Source: CALMEC01 sp964434425 (GTDB taxonomy: Bacteria > Actinomycetota > Thermoleophilia > Miltoncostaeales > Miltoncostaeaceae). Taken from it: a stretch of DNA of 64,000 nt. The stretch covers positions 62,001 through 126,000 of the forward strand of contig CAYSVH010000001.1 of the NCBI GenBank assembly GCA_964434425.1. Reading direction: 5' to 3'. The notes beneath the pieces are model-generated. The model was given only the letters and a program-made list of their open reading frames with translations. It did not search any database and had not been told where the DNA came from. How positions within the stretch are numbered: the first letter of the stretch is position 1; the number at the start of each line of letters is the position of its first letter. The translations under genes and the position numbers were made by a program. Positions 46,938 to 54,525 of this stretch are shown piece by piece.

Positions 46938-47296
46938 CAGTCACTTGCCGGATGCACGACGAGATGCCCGTCCTCATCCACCTCGGAGTACGGCTCACCC
47001 GCGGCGGCGAACCGCGCCCCGTAGTCCAGCCCGTCCCGCAACCCGGTGATGCGATCGTCCCATTGCTCCCGGACGATCGCCTGCTCGTGCTCGCCGAGCG
47101 AGTCGTACGACTCCGCTCCGGCGAGGACGCGGGCGATCTGGCGGTGGTTGATGTGCGGCGACATCTCCAGCTCCCGACCGATGCGGGCCCAGTGCGCGAT
47201 CTGCTGCGGCACGCTGCGGGAGGCGAGGCGCGCGGCGGCGACGGCGGACTCGTAGACGTCCGCGGGCAGTCGGGTCGGCTGGCTGGTTCTCGTCAT
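46937..47296 (-). CDS. ParD-like antitoxin of the zeta pair
   Basis: 119 residues from ATG 47296 (leaderless, TACATT 6 nt upstream). The N-terminus TRTSQPTRLPADVYESAVAA followed by ARLASRSVPQQIAHWARIGR is typical of the ParD-like ribbon-helix-helix antitoxin family found next to zeta kinases in Actinobacteria. Its C-terminal part (DGLDYGARFAAAGEPYSEVD) would contact the kinase. A perfect palindrome overlaps its promoter. Confidence 0.8.
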   Translation of the reverse strand: MTRTSQPTRLPADVYESAVAAARLASRSVPQQIAHWARIGRELEMSPHINHRQIARVLAGAESYDSLGEHEQAIVREQWDDRITGLRDGLDYGARFAAAGEPYSEVDEDGHLVVHPASD

Positions 47297-47303
47297 GACG
47301 AAA

Positions 47304-47322
47304 ATGTAGCACCGTGCTACAT
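47304..47322. promoter_or_regulatory. Perfect 19-bp palindromic operator of the zeta toxin operon
   Basis: ATGTAGCAC-C-GTGCTACAT. On the minus strand its end forms the -10 TACATT, 6 nt before the antitoxin ATG, so a protein bound here must block the promoter. The ParD-like antitoxin is the natural candidate. Confidence 0.8.
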
Positions 47323-47362
47323 CGACGTCCACGCGGCCGGCAGCGCGCCGGTCACGTGCGGG

Positions 47363-47480
47363 TTATCGCAGCGTGAGGGTCTCCACCGGCTGCCCCGTGA
47401 CCTCCGCGATCAGGTCGAAGTCCTTGTCCCGTGCGAGGGGACCGTCAGCCCGGCCTTCTCCGCCGTCGCTGCGCGTGCCC
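47363..47480 (-). pseudogene. Remnant of a VapC-type PIN toxin (C-terminus)
   Basis: The minus strand ends with ARDKDFDLIAEVTGQPVETL then TLR and TAA at 47363. DKDFDLIAEVTGQPVE is the signature end of PIN toxins, with the last catalytic Asp. Just upstream, EKAGLTV, which normally precedes it, lies in another frame, so a frameshift is present and the rest of the gene is lost or scrambled up to about 47620. No antitoxin accompanies it. Confidence 0.65.
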
Positions 47481-47622
47481 TGCTGGTACAGACAGCCAGG
47501 TGTTGTCGCGGGCGCGGCGAGCACGGTACCGCGCAGAAGAGGATACGGCGGTCGCTCGGATCCCCATCGCTGCCAGGTCAGCCAGGAGCGAACGCCGACG
47601 GACCGTCCGCCTTTCGTTGCCG

Positions 47623-48156
47623 CTACGGGCGCCCTGGCTCGGGCGTGTCGGCACCGTCATCGATGATGGCGAACGCGGCTTTCATCTCGGGAAGGACGTC
47701 ACTGCCGAGTCTGCGTACCTGATGGAGCGTGGGCGCACGGCCGTTGACATGCGCGGAGAGCACGACGCTCTGTTCGATCGAGTCCGCCGGTACCTCGTAC
47801 GCTTCGTCGAGATCGAAGTCCTCGGCGTTGAACACGAGGAAGACGGCGGTGTCGTAGTCGGCGCTCCGAAAGGGACTGAACTTGCCGGTCGAGCCCCTCG
47901 ATCGGCAAGTTATCGCCTTTACCTGGATACGGACACCCTCCGGGGTGGTGATGTCGTGGGACTTCGTGGAGTTTGGCTCCAGCACTCCGCCCCTAGCCCT
48001 CAGGACCACCTGCTCGGCGATGTCGCCGAGCGGCTTGTTCTTCGTCCGAACCAGGCTGCGCCGACGCAACTCGGTGACGATCGCCGCCTCGAGTCTGAGC
48101 AGGTCCCGCACGCCGAGGCGCGTGAGGTCGATTCCGGAGGTGTCTGCTCGTTTCAT
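47623..48156 (-). CDS. Nuclease-fold protein (DUF6998-like)
   Basis: 177 residues. A helical N-terminus (LLRLEAAIVTELRRRSLVRT) with KNKPLGDIAEQVVLRARGGV, then SHDITTPEGVRIQVKA: Glu, Asp and QxK in the spacing of the PD-(D/E)XK restriction-endonuclease fold. Similar proteins, which I recall as DUF6998, sit near restriction and toxin genes. ATG 48156 is 7 bp after the ychF stop. It may be a stand-alone restriction-like nuclease; no methylase partner other than the broken Mod is visible. Confidence 0.6.
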   Translation of the reverse strand: MKRADTSGIDLTRLGVRDLLRLEAAIVTELRRRSLVRTKNKPLGDIAEQVVLRARGGVLEPNSTKSHDITTPEGVRIQVKAITCRSRGSTGKFSPFRSADYDTAVFLVFNAEDFDLDEAYEVPADSIEQSVVLSAHVNGRAPTLHQVRRLGSDVLPEMKAAFAIIDDGADTPEPGRP

Positions 48157-48162
48157 GAACCG

Positions 48163-49248
48163 CTACACGTTGAAGCGGAACTCCACCACGTCGCCGTCGG
48201 CCATCACGTAGTCCTTGCCCTCCAGGCGCAGACGGCCCTTCGCCCTCGCCTCCGCCATCCCGCCCAGGGTGTCGAGGTCCTCGAACGACACGACCTCGGC
48301 CTTGATGAAGCCCTTCTGGAAGTCCGTGTGGATGACCCCGGCCGCCTGCGGCGCCGTCCACCCCTTGTGGATGGTCCATGCGCGGGCCTCCTTCGGCCCG
48401 GCCGTGAGATAGGTCTGCAGGCCGAGCGTGCCGAAGCCGACGCGTGCCAGCTGGTCCAGACCGGACTCGGTGATGCCGGCGGCCTCCAGCATCTCGGCGG
48501 CCTCCTCGTCGGTGAGCTCCGTCAGCTCCATCTCGAACTTCGCATCCAGGATGATCGCCTCGGCCGGCGCGACGAGCGCCTGCAGTTCCGCGCGGAGGTC
48601 CGCGTCCGTCAGCGACCCCTCGTCCACATTGAAGACGTAGATGAACGGCTTGGTCGTGAGCAGCTGAAGCTCGCGCGCCGCGTCCATGTCGACCCCGGCG
48701 GCCTCACCGGCTGAGAACAGGGTGTTCCCGGCGTTCAGCACCTCGACGGCCCGGTGCGCGTTGTCGAGCGCGGGCTGGTTGTCCTTGCTGGTGCGCGCCT
48801 CGCGCTCCAGGCGCGGGATGACCCTCTCCATCGTCTGGAGGTCCGCGAGGATGAGCTCCGTGTTGACGGTCTCGATGTCGCCCCTGGGGTCGACCCGTCC
48901 CTCGACGTGGACCACGTTGTCGTCCTGGAAGGCCCGCGTCACCTGGCAGATGGCGTCCGCCTCGCGGATGTTGGCCAGGAACTTGTTGCCGAGGCCCTCG
49001 CCCTCGGATGCGCCCTTCACGATGCCGGCGATATCGACGAACGACACCGTTGCCGGGAGGATGCGCTCGCTCTCGAAGATCTCCGCCAGACGGGTCAGAC
49101 GGGGGTCCGGGAGGGGGACGACACCCACGTTGGGCTCGATCGTCGCGAACGGATAGTTCGCGGCGAGAACACCGGCGCGGGTGAGCGCGTTGAAGAGGGT
49201 GGACTTCCCGACGTTCGGGAGCCCCACGATTCCGATGGTGAGTGCCAC
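48163..49248 (-). CDS. ychF: Redox-regulated ATPase/GTPase YchF (Obg family)
   Basis: 361 residues, GTG start with TAAGCT 8 nt upstream (leaderless). G1 IGIVGLPNVGKSTLFNALTR, G2/G3 region ATVSFVDIAGIVKGASEGEG, the NVDE element in place of the classical NKxD G4 motif, a coiled coil, and the C-terminal TGS domain (AGVIHTDFQKGFIKAEVVSF, then EGKDYVMADGDVVEFRFNV). The altered G4 gives YchF its ATP preference. It associates with the ribosome. A universal housekeeping gene, here at the right border of the defence island. Confidence 0.96.
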   Translation of the reverse strand: MALTIGIVGLPNVGKSTLFNALTRAGVLAANYPFATIEPNVGVVPLPDPRLTRLAEIFESERILPATVSFVDIAGIVKGASEGEGLGNKFLANIREADAICQVTRAFQDDNVVHVEGRVDPRGDIETVNTELILADLQTMERVIPRLEREARTSKDNQPALDNAHRAVEVLNAGNTLFSAGEAAGVDMDAARELQLLTTKPFIYVFNVDEGSLTDADLRAELQALVAPAEAIILDAKFEMELTELTDEEAAEMLEAAGITESGLDQLARVGFGTLGLQTYLTAGPKEARAWTIHKGWTAPQAAGVIHTDFQKGFIKAEVVSFEDLDTLGGMAEARAKGRLRLEGKDYVMADGDVVEFRFNV

Positions 49249-49318
49249 GGGTCGGGAGCTTAACCACCGCGTCGGGCAGGTGCCCTGCGGCGCTCCGCGT
49301 GGCCGTCCGGGTCTCGGG

Positions 49319-49411
49319 CTATCCCGCGAAGAGGATCGCGGAGATGAAACCGACCACGACGAGGAGTGCCACCGTGGAGAGGATGACCTCGCGCGACGAG
49401 TGATTCTTCAC
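49319..49411 (-). CDS. 30-residue single-helix membrane peptide
   Basis: GTG at 49411 with AAAGGGG about 9 nt upstream on the minus strand. The product begins VKNHSSREVILSTVALLVVV and continues GFISAILFAG to TAG: a charged N-terminus and one transmembrane helix. It starts with typical small-membrane-protein features, has a ribosome-binding site, and is too short for routine gene calling. Function unknown. Confidence 0.55.
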   Translation of the reverse strand: MKNHSSREVILSTVALLVVVGFISAILFAG

Positions 49412-49560
49412 GATCTATCTGCCCCTTTCACAGATTCGACAGGAAGACTGCATCAACCGGATCGACACACTACGCGATGCGCGGGCCGTCGTCACGAAAT
49501 CCAATCGGGATTGTGCGGTTTCGCGGGTCGCGCCCGCCCGAGACGGGTACGCTCTACGCC

Positions 49561-50061
49561 ATGGAGCTTCATGGCGATGAGCAGTTGATCTGGCGTGGCC
49601 ATCCCGCCGCGCGTGCCCAGGTGACCTGGTACCTGCAGTGGGGTTTCCTCGCCCTCCTCCCGCTCATCATCACCAGCATCCTGCGGTGGCGCGACATGGG
49701 AACCGGGATGGACTACTGGAAGTGGGTCGTGCTCTCGCTGGTGCTTCTCGGGCTCGTCGTCGTGATCGACATCGCGCGACGCGCGTCGATCGACTACGTG
49801 GTGACCACGCACCGTCTCCGCATACGGCGCGGCATCCTCAGCCGGCGCGAGAAGTCCGCGTCCGTCGAGAAGGTGCAGAACATCAACACGAACCAGTCGC
49901 TGATCGACCGGATCCTCGGAGTGGGTGCCGTCGACTTCGACACGGCCGGGGCGGACATCAACCAGGCCGACTTCGTGTTCTCGGGCATCGCCAACCCGCA
50001 CGAGCTGGTGCGGCGGCTCGAGGAACGGCAGATCGGGGCGGGCCCCGGACGGGGGCTCTGA
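49561..50061 (+). CDS. Membrane protein with bacterial PH domain (bPH2/YdbS-like)
   Basis: 166 residues from ATG 49561; TACGCT (49548-49553) lies exactly 7 nt upstream, so leaderless. The N-terminus DEQLIWRGHPAARAQVTWYL precedes two helices (LQWGFLALLPLIITSIL, KWVVLSLVLLGLVVVIDIA). The PH-like beta domain follows: YVVTTHRLRIRRGILSRREK, then VEKVQNINTNQSLIDRILGV and GAVDFDTAGADINQADFVFS. This family is membrane-associated and functionally undefined. Confidence 0.85.
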   Translation: MELHGDEQLIWRGHPAARAQVTWYLQWGFLALLPLIITSILRWRDMGTGMDYWKWVVLSLVLLGLVVVIDIARRASIDYVVTTHRLRIRRGILSRREKSASVEKVQNINTNQSLIDRILGVGAVDFDTAGADINQADFVFSGIANPHELVRRLEERQIGAGPGRGL

Positions 50062-50066
50062 CGATC

Positions 50067-50702
50067 GTGTCGACGGAACGCCCACGGCCGTCGACACCGC
50101 ATGAGGCCCTGGAGCGGCTTCTGGAGGGCAATCGCCATTTCCTGACGGATGAGCATCCCAGCGCGGACATCTCGGCCCTGCGCCGGCTGGAAGTGGCACG
50201 CGAACAACATCCGTTCGCCACGCTCGTCGGATGCTCCGACAGCCGGGTCGGTCCCGAGTTCCTCTTCGGGACGGGGCTGGGCGAACTCTTCATCGTCCGT
50301 GCGGCCGGGAGCATCCTCGACCAGTACGGGTTCGGCTCCGTCATCTTCTCCGTCGAGCTCCTCCAGGTGCCGTTGATCATGGTCCTCGGGCACCAGAACT
50401 GCGGTGCCGTCGCCGCCGCGGTGAACGCCGTCGCGACGAACGAACCGATCGAGGGTGCCATGGGGCCGCTGGTGCAGGCCATCGTTCCGGCCGTGGTCGA
50501 GGCGTCCGGCCAGCCGGACGACGGTGACCTCGCACGCCGCGCGGGATACGCATCCATCCGCCGCACCGTCGGCGCGTTGCGCCGATCGACCGAGCCATCG
50601 CTCCGCAACGCGCTCGACGCCGGCGCGATCGGCGTGGTCGGCGCCTACTACAGCCTGGCCAGCGGCGCCGTCGAGATCGTCGATCCACTCGACGGACCAT
50701 GA
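50067..50702 (+). CDS. Beta-class carbonic anhydrase
   Basis: 211 residues from GTG 50067, 5 nt after the PH-domain gene. Zinc ligands and catalytic pair: VGCSDSRVGPEF (Cys, Asp, Arg) and MVLGHQNCGAVAAA (His-x2-Cys). Full-length for the family; it interconverts CO2 and bicarbonate in the cytoplasm. It overlaps tag by ATGA, forming a three-gene run with its neighbours. Confidence 0.94.
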   Translation: MSTERPRPSTPHEALERLLEGNRHFLTDEHPSADISALRRLEVAREQHPFATLVGCSDSRVGPEFLFGTGLGELFIVRAAGSILDQYGFGSVIFSVELLQVPLIMVLGHQNCGAVAAAVNAVATNEPIEGAMGPLVQAIVPAVVEASGQPDDGDLARRAGYASIRRTVGALRRSTEPSLRNALDAGAIGVVGAYYSLASGAVEIVDPLDGP

Positions 50703-51355
50703 GCGACCTCGTCGTCGGCGGCGACGGCCGGGCCCGCTGTGGCTGGGCGGGCGGCGCCGACGACTACGAGCGCTACCACGACGCCGAGTGGGCGCGACCC
50801 GTCACCGACGAGACCGGCCTCTTCGAACGCATGTCGCTGGAGGGATTCCAATCGGGGCTCTCCTGGATCACCATCCTCCGCAAGCGTGAGGGCTTCCGAT
50901 CCGCGTTCGCCGGGTTCGACATCCCGAGCGTGGCGGGGTTCACCGACGCGGATGTGGAACGGCTGGTCGCCGATCCCGCCATCGTCCGCCATCGCGGCAA
51001 GATCACGGCCGTCATCACCAACGCCCGGCTCATCGGCGAGATGCACGATCGCGGCGAGACCCTCGGAACGCTGCTGTGGTCCTTCGCTCCGGAGGTCGCA
51101 CCGGCGCCGGCCGCGCTGGGCGACGTGCCGGCCGTCACGGATGCCTCGACGCGAATGTCGAAGGAGCTTCGCCGCCGCGGGTTCCGCTTCGTCGGTCCCA
51201 CCACCGCGTACGCGCTCATGCAGGCCGTGGGGATGGTCAACGACCATGTCAACGGGTGCTGGGTGCGGGACGAGGTGGAACGGGCGATCGCGGCGCGTCC
51301 CCGGCCGGTCGCCGAGACGCATCTCCCACGGGGAATCATCCGCGGACTCGATTGA
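50699..51355 (+). CDS. tag: DNA-3-methyladenine glycosylase I
   Basis: 218 residues. RCGWAGGADDYERYHDAEWA at the N-terminus, LFERMSLEGFQSGLSWITIL and FRFVGPTTAYALMQAVGMVN match Tag. The zinc-snap ligands are present: the N-terminal Cys and His, and NDHVNGCW (His-x3-Cys) near the end. It removes 3-methyladenine from DNA. Overlaps the carbonic anhydrase stop; convergent with hpnE, with no strong hairpin in the 130-bp gap. Confidence 0.94.
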   Translation: MSDLVVGGDGRARCGWAGGADDYERYHDAEWARPVTDETGLFERMSLEGFQSGLSWITILRKREGFRSAFAGFDIPSVAGFTDADVERLVADPAIVRHRGKITAVITNARLIGEMHDRGETLGTLLWSFAPEVAPAPAALGDVPAVTDASTRMSKELRRRGFRFVGPTTAYALMQAVGMVNDHVNGCWVRDEVERAIAARPRPVAETHLPRGIIRGLD

Positions 51356-51485
51356 CGTCGTCCGATCGCAGGGCGCGTGCGAGCCTGTCGCGTCTGGTGC
51401 CGGGCACCGGACGTGACCCTTCGCCGGGCGTCAACGCGTGCTCAACGCACGTCGGCTTCCTCGGGAGCCCCGCCGCGAACCGCTT

Positions 51486-52808
51486 CTACCGGCGCACGCC
51501 CACGGTGTGCCGTGCCGCCGTCACGCCGCTTCGCACCGCGCTCTCCATCGTGGCGGGCCACTCCGTGTCCGTCCAGGTGCCCGCCAGCGCGATGCCGGGC
51601 ACGGCGGACTCCGGACCCGGGCGCCTCGCCGCCTGGCCGGGGCCGACCCCGAAGGTCGCGTCCGGCTCCTTGATGCAGACCGCATGACGGAGCTCCGCGT
51701 TCCGCGCTCCCGGCAGGGCCGTGCGCATCTCGTCCACCACGGTCCGGATCAGCGTGTCCTTCGGCAGGTCGACCTCGGTGTGTGCCCCGGATATCGACAC
51801 GACGACGTGGTGGTGTCCCTTTCGCGGCGGCTCCGCGAGATCCATCGCGGTGCGGTTGAACACCCACTGCGCGACCCCGTCCAGGATCGCGACGAACGGT
51901 GCGGCCATCACCGGCCGGTCGAACCATGCGTGCACGTTGACGATGGGGGACGTGCCGAGTCCCGGATCGCGCACGGCGTCCGGGGCGACGGCGGCGGCGC
52001 GATCGGACGGGAGTGCGAGGATCACCCCGTCGGCGGGCAGGACGTCACCGTTGGTGAGAGTGACCTCCTCCGGCGTCACCCCCGCGATGCCGTTGCCGGT
52101 ACGCACCTCTCCTCCGAGGCGGGCGAGGAACGCGCGGAACGGCCCGTCGACGAGGGTGGAGAGGCCAACGCGCGACCAGCCGATGGCGGACGCCCCGCGC
52201 GCCTTGAGGATCCCCTCGCGGTACACGAAAGCACCGATCGCCGCGCTCACCCGGTCGCTTCGGTCGTTGCACGTGGGGAGGATGATCAGGTCCCAGAAGT
52301 GGTCGATGGCGCGCCGGCTCTGACCGTGATCCCGGAGCCAGTCGCCGAAGCTCACGCCGTCCAGGTTCCTCCGGGCACCCTCCGTGAGTGCGCGAAGCGC
52401 CAGCAGAGCCCGCGCGATCCCGGTCTTCTCGCGCTTCGAGAGGAACGGGTACCGCGAGAACGAGGGCAACAGGTGCAGCGGCGCGGGAGCGCGTGCGGCC
52501 TCCAGATGCCCGGTCCGTCCGTCCCGCATGCGGATCTCGGCGGACAGTCCCGGCTGGAGGACCATATTGCGTTCGGCGCCGATCAACCGGATGAACGCAC
52601 GGTACGCCGTGCAGCATCCGAGGAAGACGTGCTGGCCGTTGTCGACGTCGACCCCGTGTTCGTCCCGGTAGCTGAAGGCCCGCCCGCCGAGGAAGGGGCG
52701 TCGCTCCACCAGGGTGACCCTCGCACCCAGGAGCGCCGCCTCCGCGGCCGCCGCCATACCCGCGAGGCCCCCTCCGCAGACGACCACGCGATCGTTCACG
52801 ACGTCCAC
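51486..52808 (-). CDS. hpnE: Squalene-forming FAD-dependent desaturase HpnE
   Basis: 440 residues, GTG start. FAD-binding VVVCGGGLAGMAAAAEAALL then ERRPFLGGRAFSYRD at the N-terminus, with the substrate and C-terminal blocks of the phytoene-desaturase superfamily (AGTWTDTEWPATMESAVRSG near the end). In the HpnCDE route HpnE reduces hydroxysqualene to squalene. It overlaps hpnD by 13 bp. No squalene-hopene cyclase is in the window, so the end product (hopanoid or squalene itself) is open. Confidence 0.93.
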   Translation of the reverse strand: MDVVNDRVVVCGGGLAGMAAAAEAALLGARVTLVERRPFLGGRAFSYRDEHGVDVDNGQHVFLGCCTAYRAFIRLIGAERNMVLQPGLSAEIRMRDGRTGHLEAARAPAPLHLLPSFSRYPFLSKREKTGIARALLALRALTEGARRNLDGVSFGDWLRDHGQSRRAIDHFWDLIILPTCNDRSDRVSAAIGAFVYREGILKARGASAIGWSRVGLSTLVDGPFRAFLARLGGEVRTGNGIAGVTPEEVTLTNGDVLPADGVILALPSDRAAAVAPDAVRDPGLGTSPIVNVHAWFDRPVMAAPFVAILDGVAQWVFNRTAMDLAEPPRKGHHHVVVSISGAHTEVDLPKDTLIRTVVDEMRTALPGARNAELRHAVCIKEPDATFGVGPGQAARRPGPESAVPGIALAGTWTDTEWPATMESAVRSGVTAARHTVGVRR

Positions 52809-53650
52809 CCCGCCAGTGCGGATCCGGTCATGAGGCGGAGCTTCCGCGCGGTCGACAGCCGCGCGCGGGCTCCGAACACGTCGAACCCCCGTCGTTCGAT
52901 CTCGTCCAGGATCGAGCGATAGGTGGTGCCCAGCATCGTCACGCAGCTCCTCGCGGGCCGGTCCAGCAGATCACCGAGCGGTTGTGCCGTGGCGAACGCG
53001 CGGCGAGCCGTGGCCGCGTGCGCCTCGAGGGCGCGTCGCACGCCGGGCGTCAGTCGTCGGCCGAGGATGTCATCCTCGGTGGCCCCGTGTGCCCGCAGCG
53101 CTTCGAGGGGGAGGTAAATCCGGCCGCGCTCTGCGTCCTCGGCGACGTCGCGGAGGACGTTCACCAGCTGCATCGCGATGCCCAGCTCCCGGGCCAGGCG
53201 CGGTGCGTCCGGGTCGGAGAACCCGAAGATGTGCAGGCTGGCGAGGCCCGGTGCCGCCGCGACCCGGTCGCAGTAGACCTCGAGGTCGGTGTATGTGGCG
53301 TAGCGCGTCGTGGCGATGTCCATCTCCATGCCGTCGAGGAGATCGTCCAGATGCACGCGGGGGATGGCAAACCGGCGGACGGCGTCGGCAAGGGCGATGA
53401 GAACGGGATCGTCGCCGGGCGCGCCCCCGTAGATCGCGGCGATCTCTGTCCGCCGCGCCCTCAGGTCGGCGCGGGCGCGCTCGGGGTTCGGCGCGTCGTC
53501 CACCGAGTCGTCGGCGCGTCGCGCGAACGCGTAGAGGGCGTAGATCGCCGACCTCCGGGGCTCCGGGAGCAGCACGAAGGCGTAGTAGAAGTTGCGCGCG
53601 GCTGTCCGCGTGGTCTCACGGCACACTCGGTATGCGTCGCCGGTGTTCAT
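52796..53650 (-). CDS. hpnD: Presqualene diphosphate synthase HpnD
   Basis: 284 residues from ATG 53650, overlapping the hpnC stop by ATGA. The two Asp-rich prenyl-diphosphate sites are YAFARRADDSVDDAPN and MQLVNVLRDVAEDAERGRIY. The family block YYAFVLLPEPRRSAIYALYA is at the start. It condenses two farnesyl diphosphates to presqualene diphosphate at the membrane surface. Upstream ATGs in the frame are not used. Confidence 0.93.
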   Translation of the reverse strand: MNTGDAYRVCRETTRTAARNFYYAFVLLPEPRRSAIYALYAFARRADDSVDDAPNPERARADLRARRTEIAAIYGGAPGDDPVLIALADAVRRFAIPRVHLDDLLDGMEMDIATTRYATYTDLEVYCDRVAAAPGLASLHIFGFSDPDAPRLARELGIAMQLVNVLRDVAEDAERGRIYLPLEALRAHGATEDDILGRRLTPGVRRALEAHAATARRAFATAQPLGDLLDRPARSCVTMLGTTYRSILDEIERRGFDVFGARARLSTARKLRLMTGSALAGWTS

Positions 53651-54525
53651 CGTCCCCGTCCGATCAGGTTGGTGAGCACGCGCCCCGCGATCCGGAGGCG
53701 TCCCCGCCGGCCGGGGGCGGGGCGATGGGCGAGCGTATCGAAGTCCTCCGCCGCGATGGTGTCGCACAGGGCGAGTCCCGCCGCCGTGAACATCCGGATG
53801 TCGAGACGCGCCCGACGGGGCACGCGACGCGCCAGGGGCGCCCCGATCTGGAGATGGGTGCGCGCGCGGTCCGTCTGCAGCGCGATGAGCTCCCGGACGG
53901 CCGGGGATGCGGTGGGGGCGGCGATGTCGGCGTCCGTCACGCCGAAGACGCGCATGTCGTTCTGCGGAAGGTAGATGCGCCCGTTGTCGTCGTGGTCGCG
54001 CCGGATGTCCTGCCAGAAGTTGACGAGCTGCAGCCCGATGCAGGTGTGGTCCGAGAGGATGATGGACGTGCTGTCGCGGACACCGAGCACGGCCAGCACG
54101 AGCTCACCCACGGGCGTCGCCGAGTGACGGCAGTACTCGAGGAGGTCCGAGAGGTCCTCCCAGCGGGTGCGCTCCTGATCCATCCGGTTCGCGGTGATGA
54201 GCCGGTGGAACGGGTCGGCCGGCAGGTCGACATGGCGCAGCGTCTCGGCGAGTGCCACCAGCACGGGGTGGCGTGGCCGGCCGCCCCAGCAGCGGTCGAG
54301 ATCGGCCTCGAACGCGTCCAGGGCCGCCATCCGCCGCGCGGTGTCATCCGGGCCCGTGTCACCGAGGTCGTCGATCGTGCGGCAGACGGCGTAGAGGACG
54401 CGCATGCTCTGCCGCTGCCGGCGGGGGAGAAGGGCGAAGACCACCGGGAAGTTCTCGTCGTGATGGCGGGCCAGGTGGCCGGCGTCGCGCATGGCGACGG
54501 CCGTGGGTGTCGTCCCGTCGGTCAT
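53647..54525 (-). CDS. hpnC: Hydroxysqualene synthase HpnC
   Basis: 292 residues; ATG overlaps the idi-like stop (ATGA). HHDENFPVVFALLPRRQRQS is diagnostic for HpnC. Asp-rich sites are AVCRTIDDLGDTGPDD and GLQLVNFWQDIRRDHDDNGR. It turns presqualene diphosphate into hydroxysqualene. Third gene of the five-gene operon. Confidence 0.93.
   Translation of the reverse strand: MTDGTTPTAVAMRDAGHLARHHDENFPVVFALLPRRQRQSMRVLYAVCRTIDDLGDTGPDDTARRMAALDAFEADLDRCWGGRPRHPVLVALAETLRHVDLPADPFHRLITANRMDQERTRWEDLSDLLEYCRHSATPVGELVLAVLGVRDSTSIILSDHTCIGLQLVNFWQDIRRDHDDNGRIYLPQNDMRVFGVTDADIAAPTASPAVRELIALQTDRARTHLQIGAPLARRVPRRARLDIRMFTAAGLALCDTIAAEDFDTLAHRPAPGRRGRLRIAGRVLTNLIGRGR

Noticed and set aside
43161..48156. 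Prophage or integrative element
   Set aside because: No integrase, transposase, phage structural gene or clear flanking direct repeat was seen.
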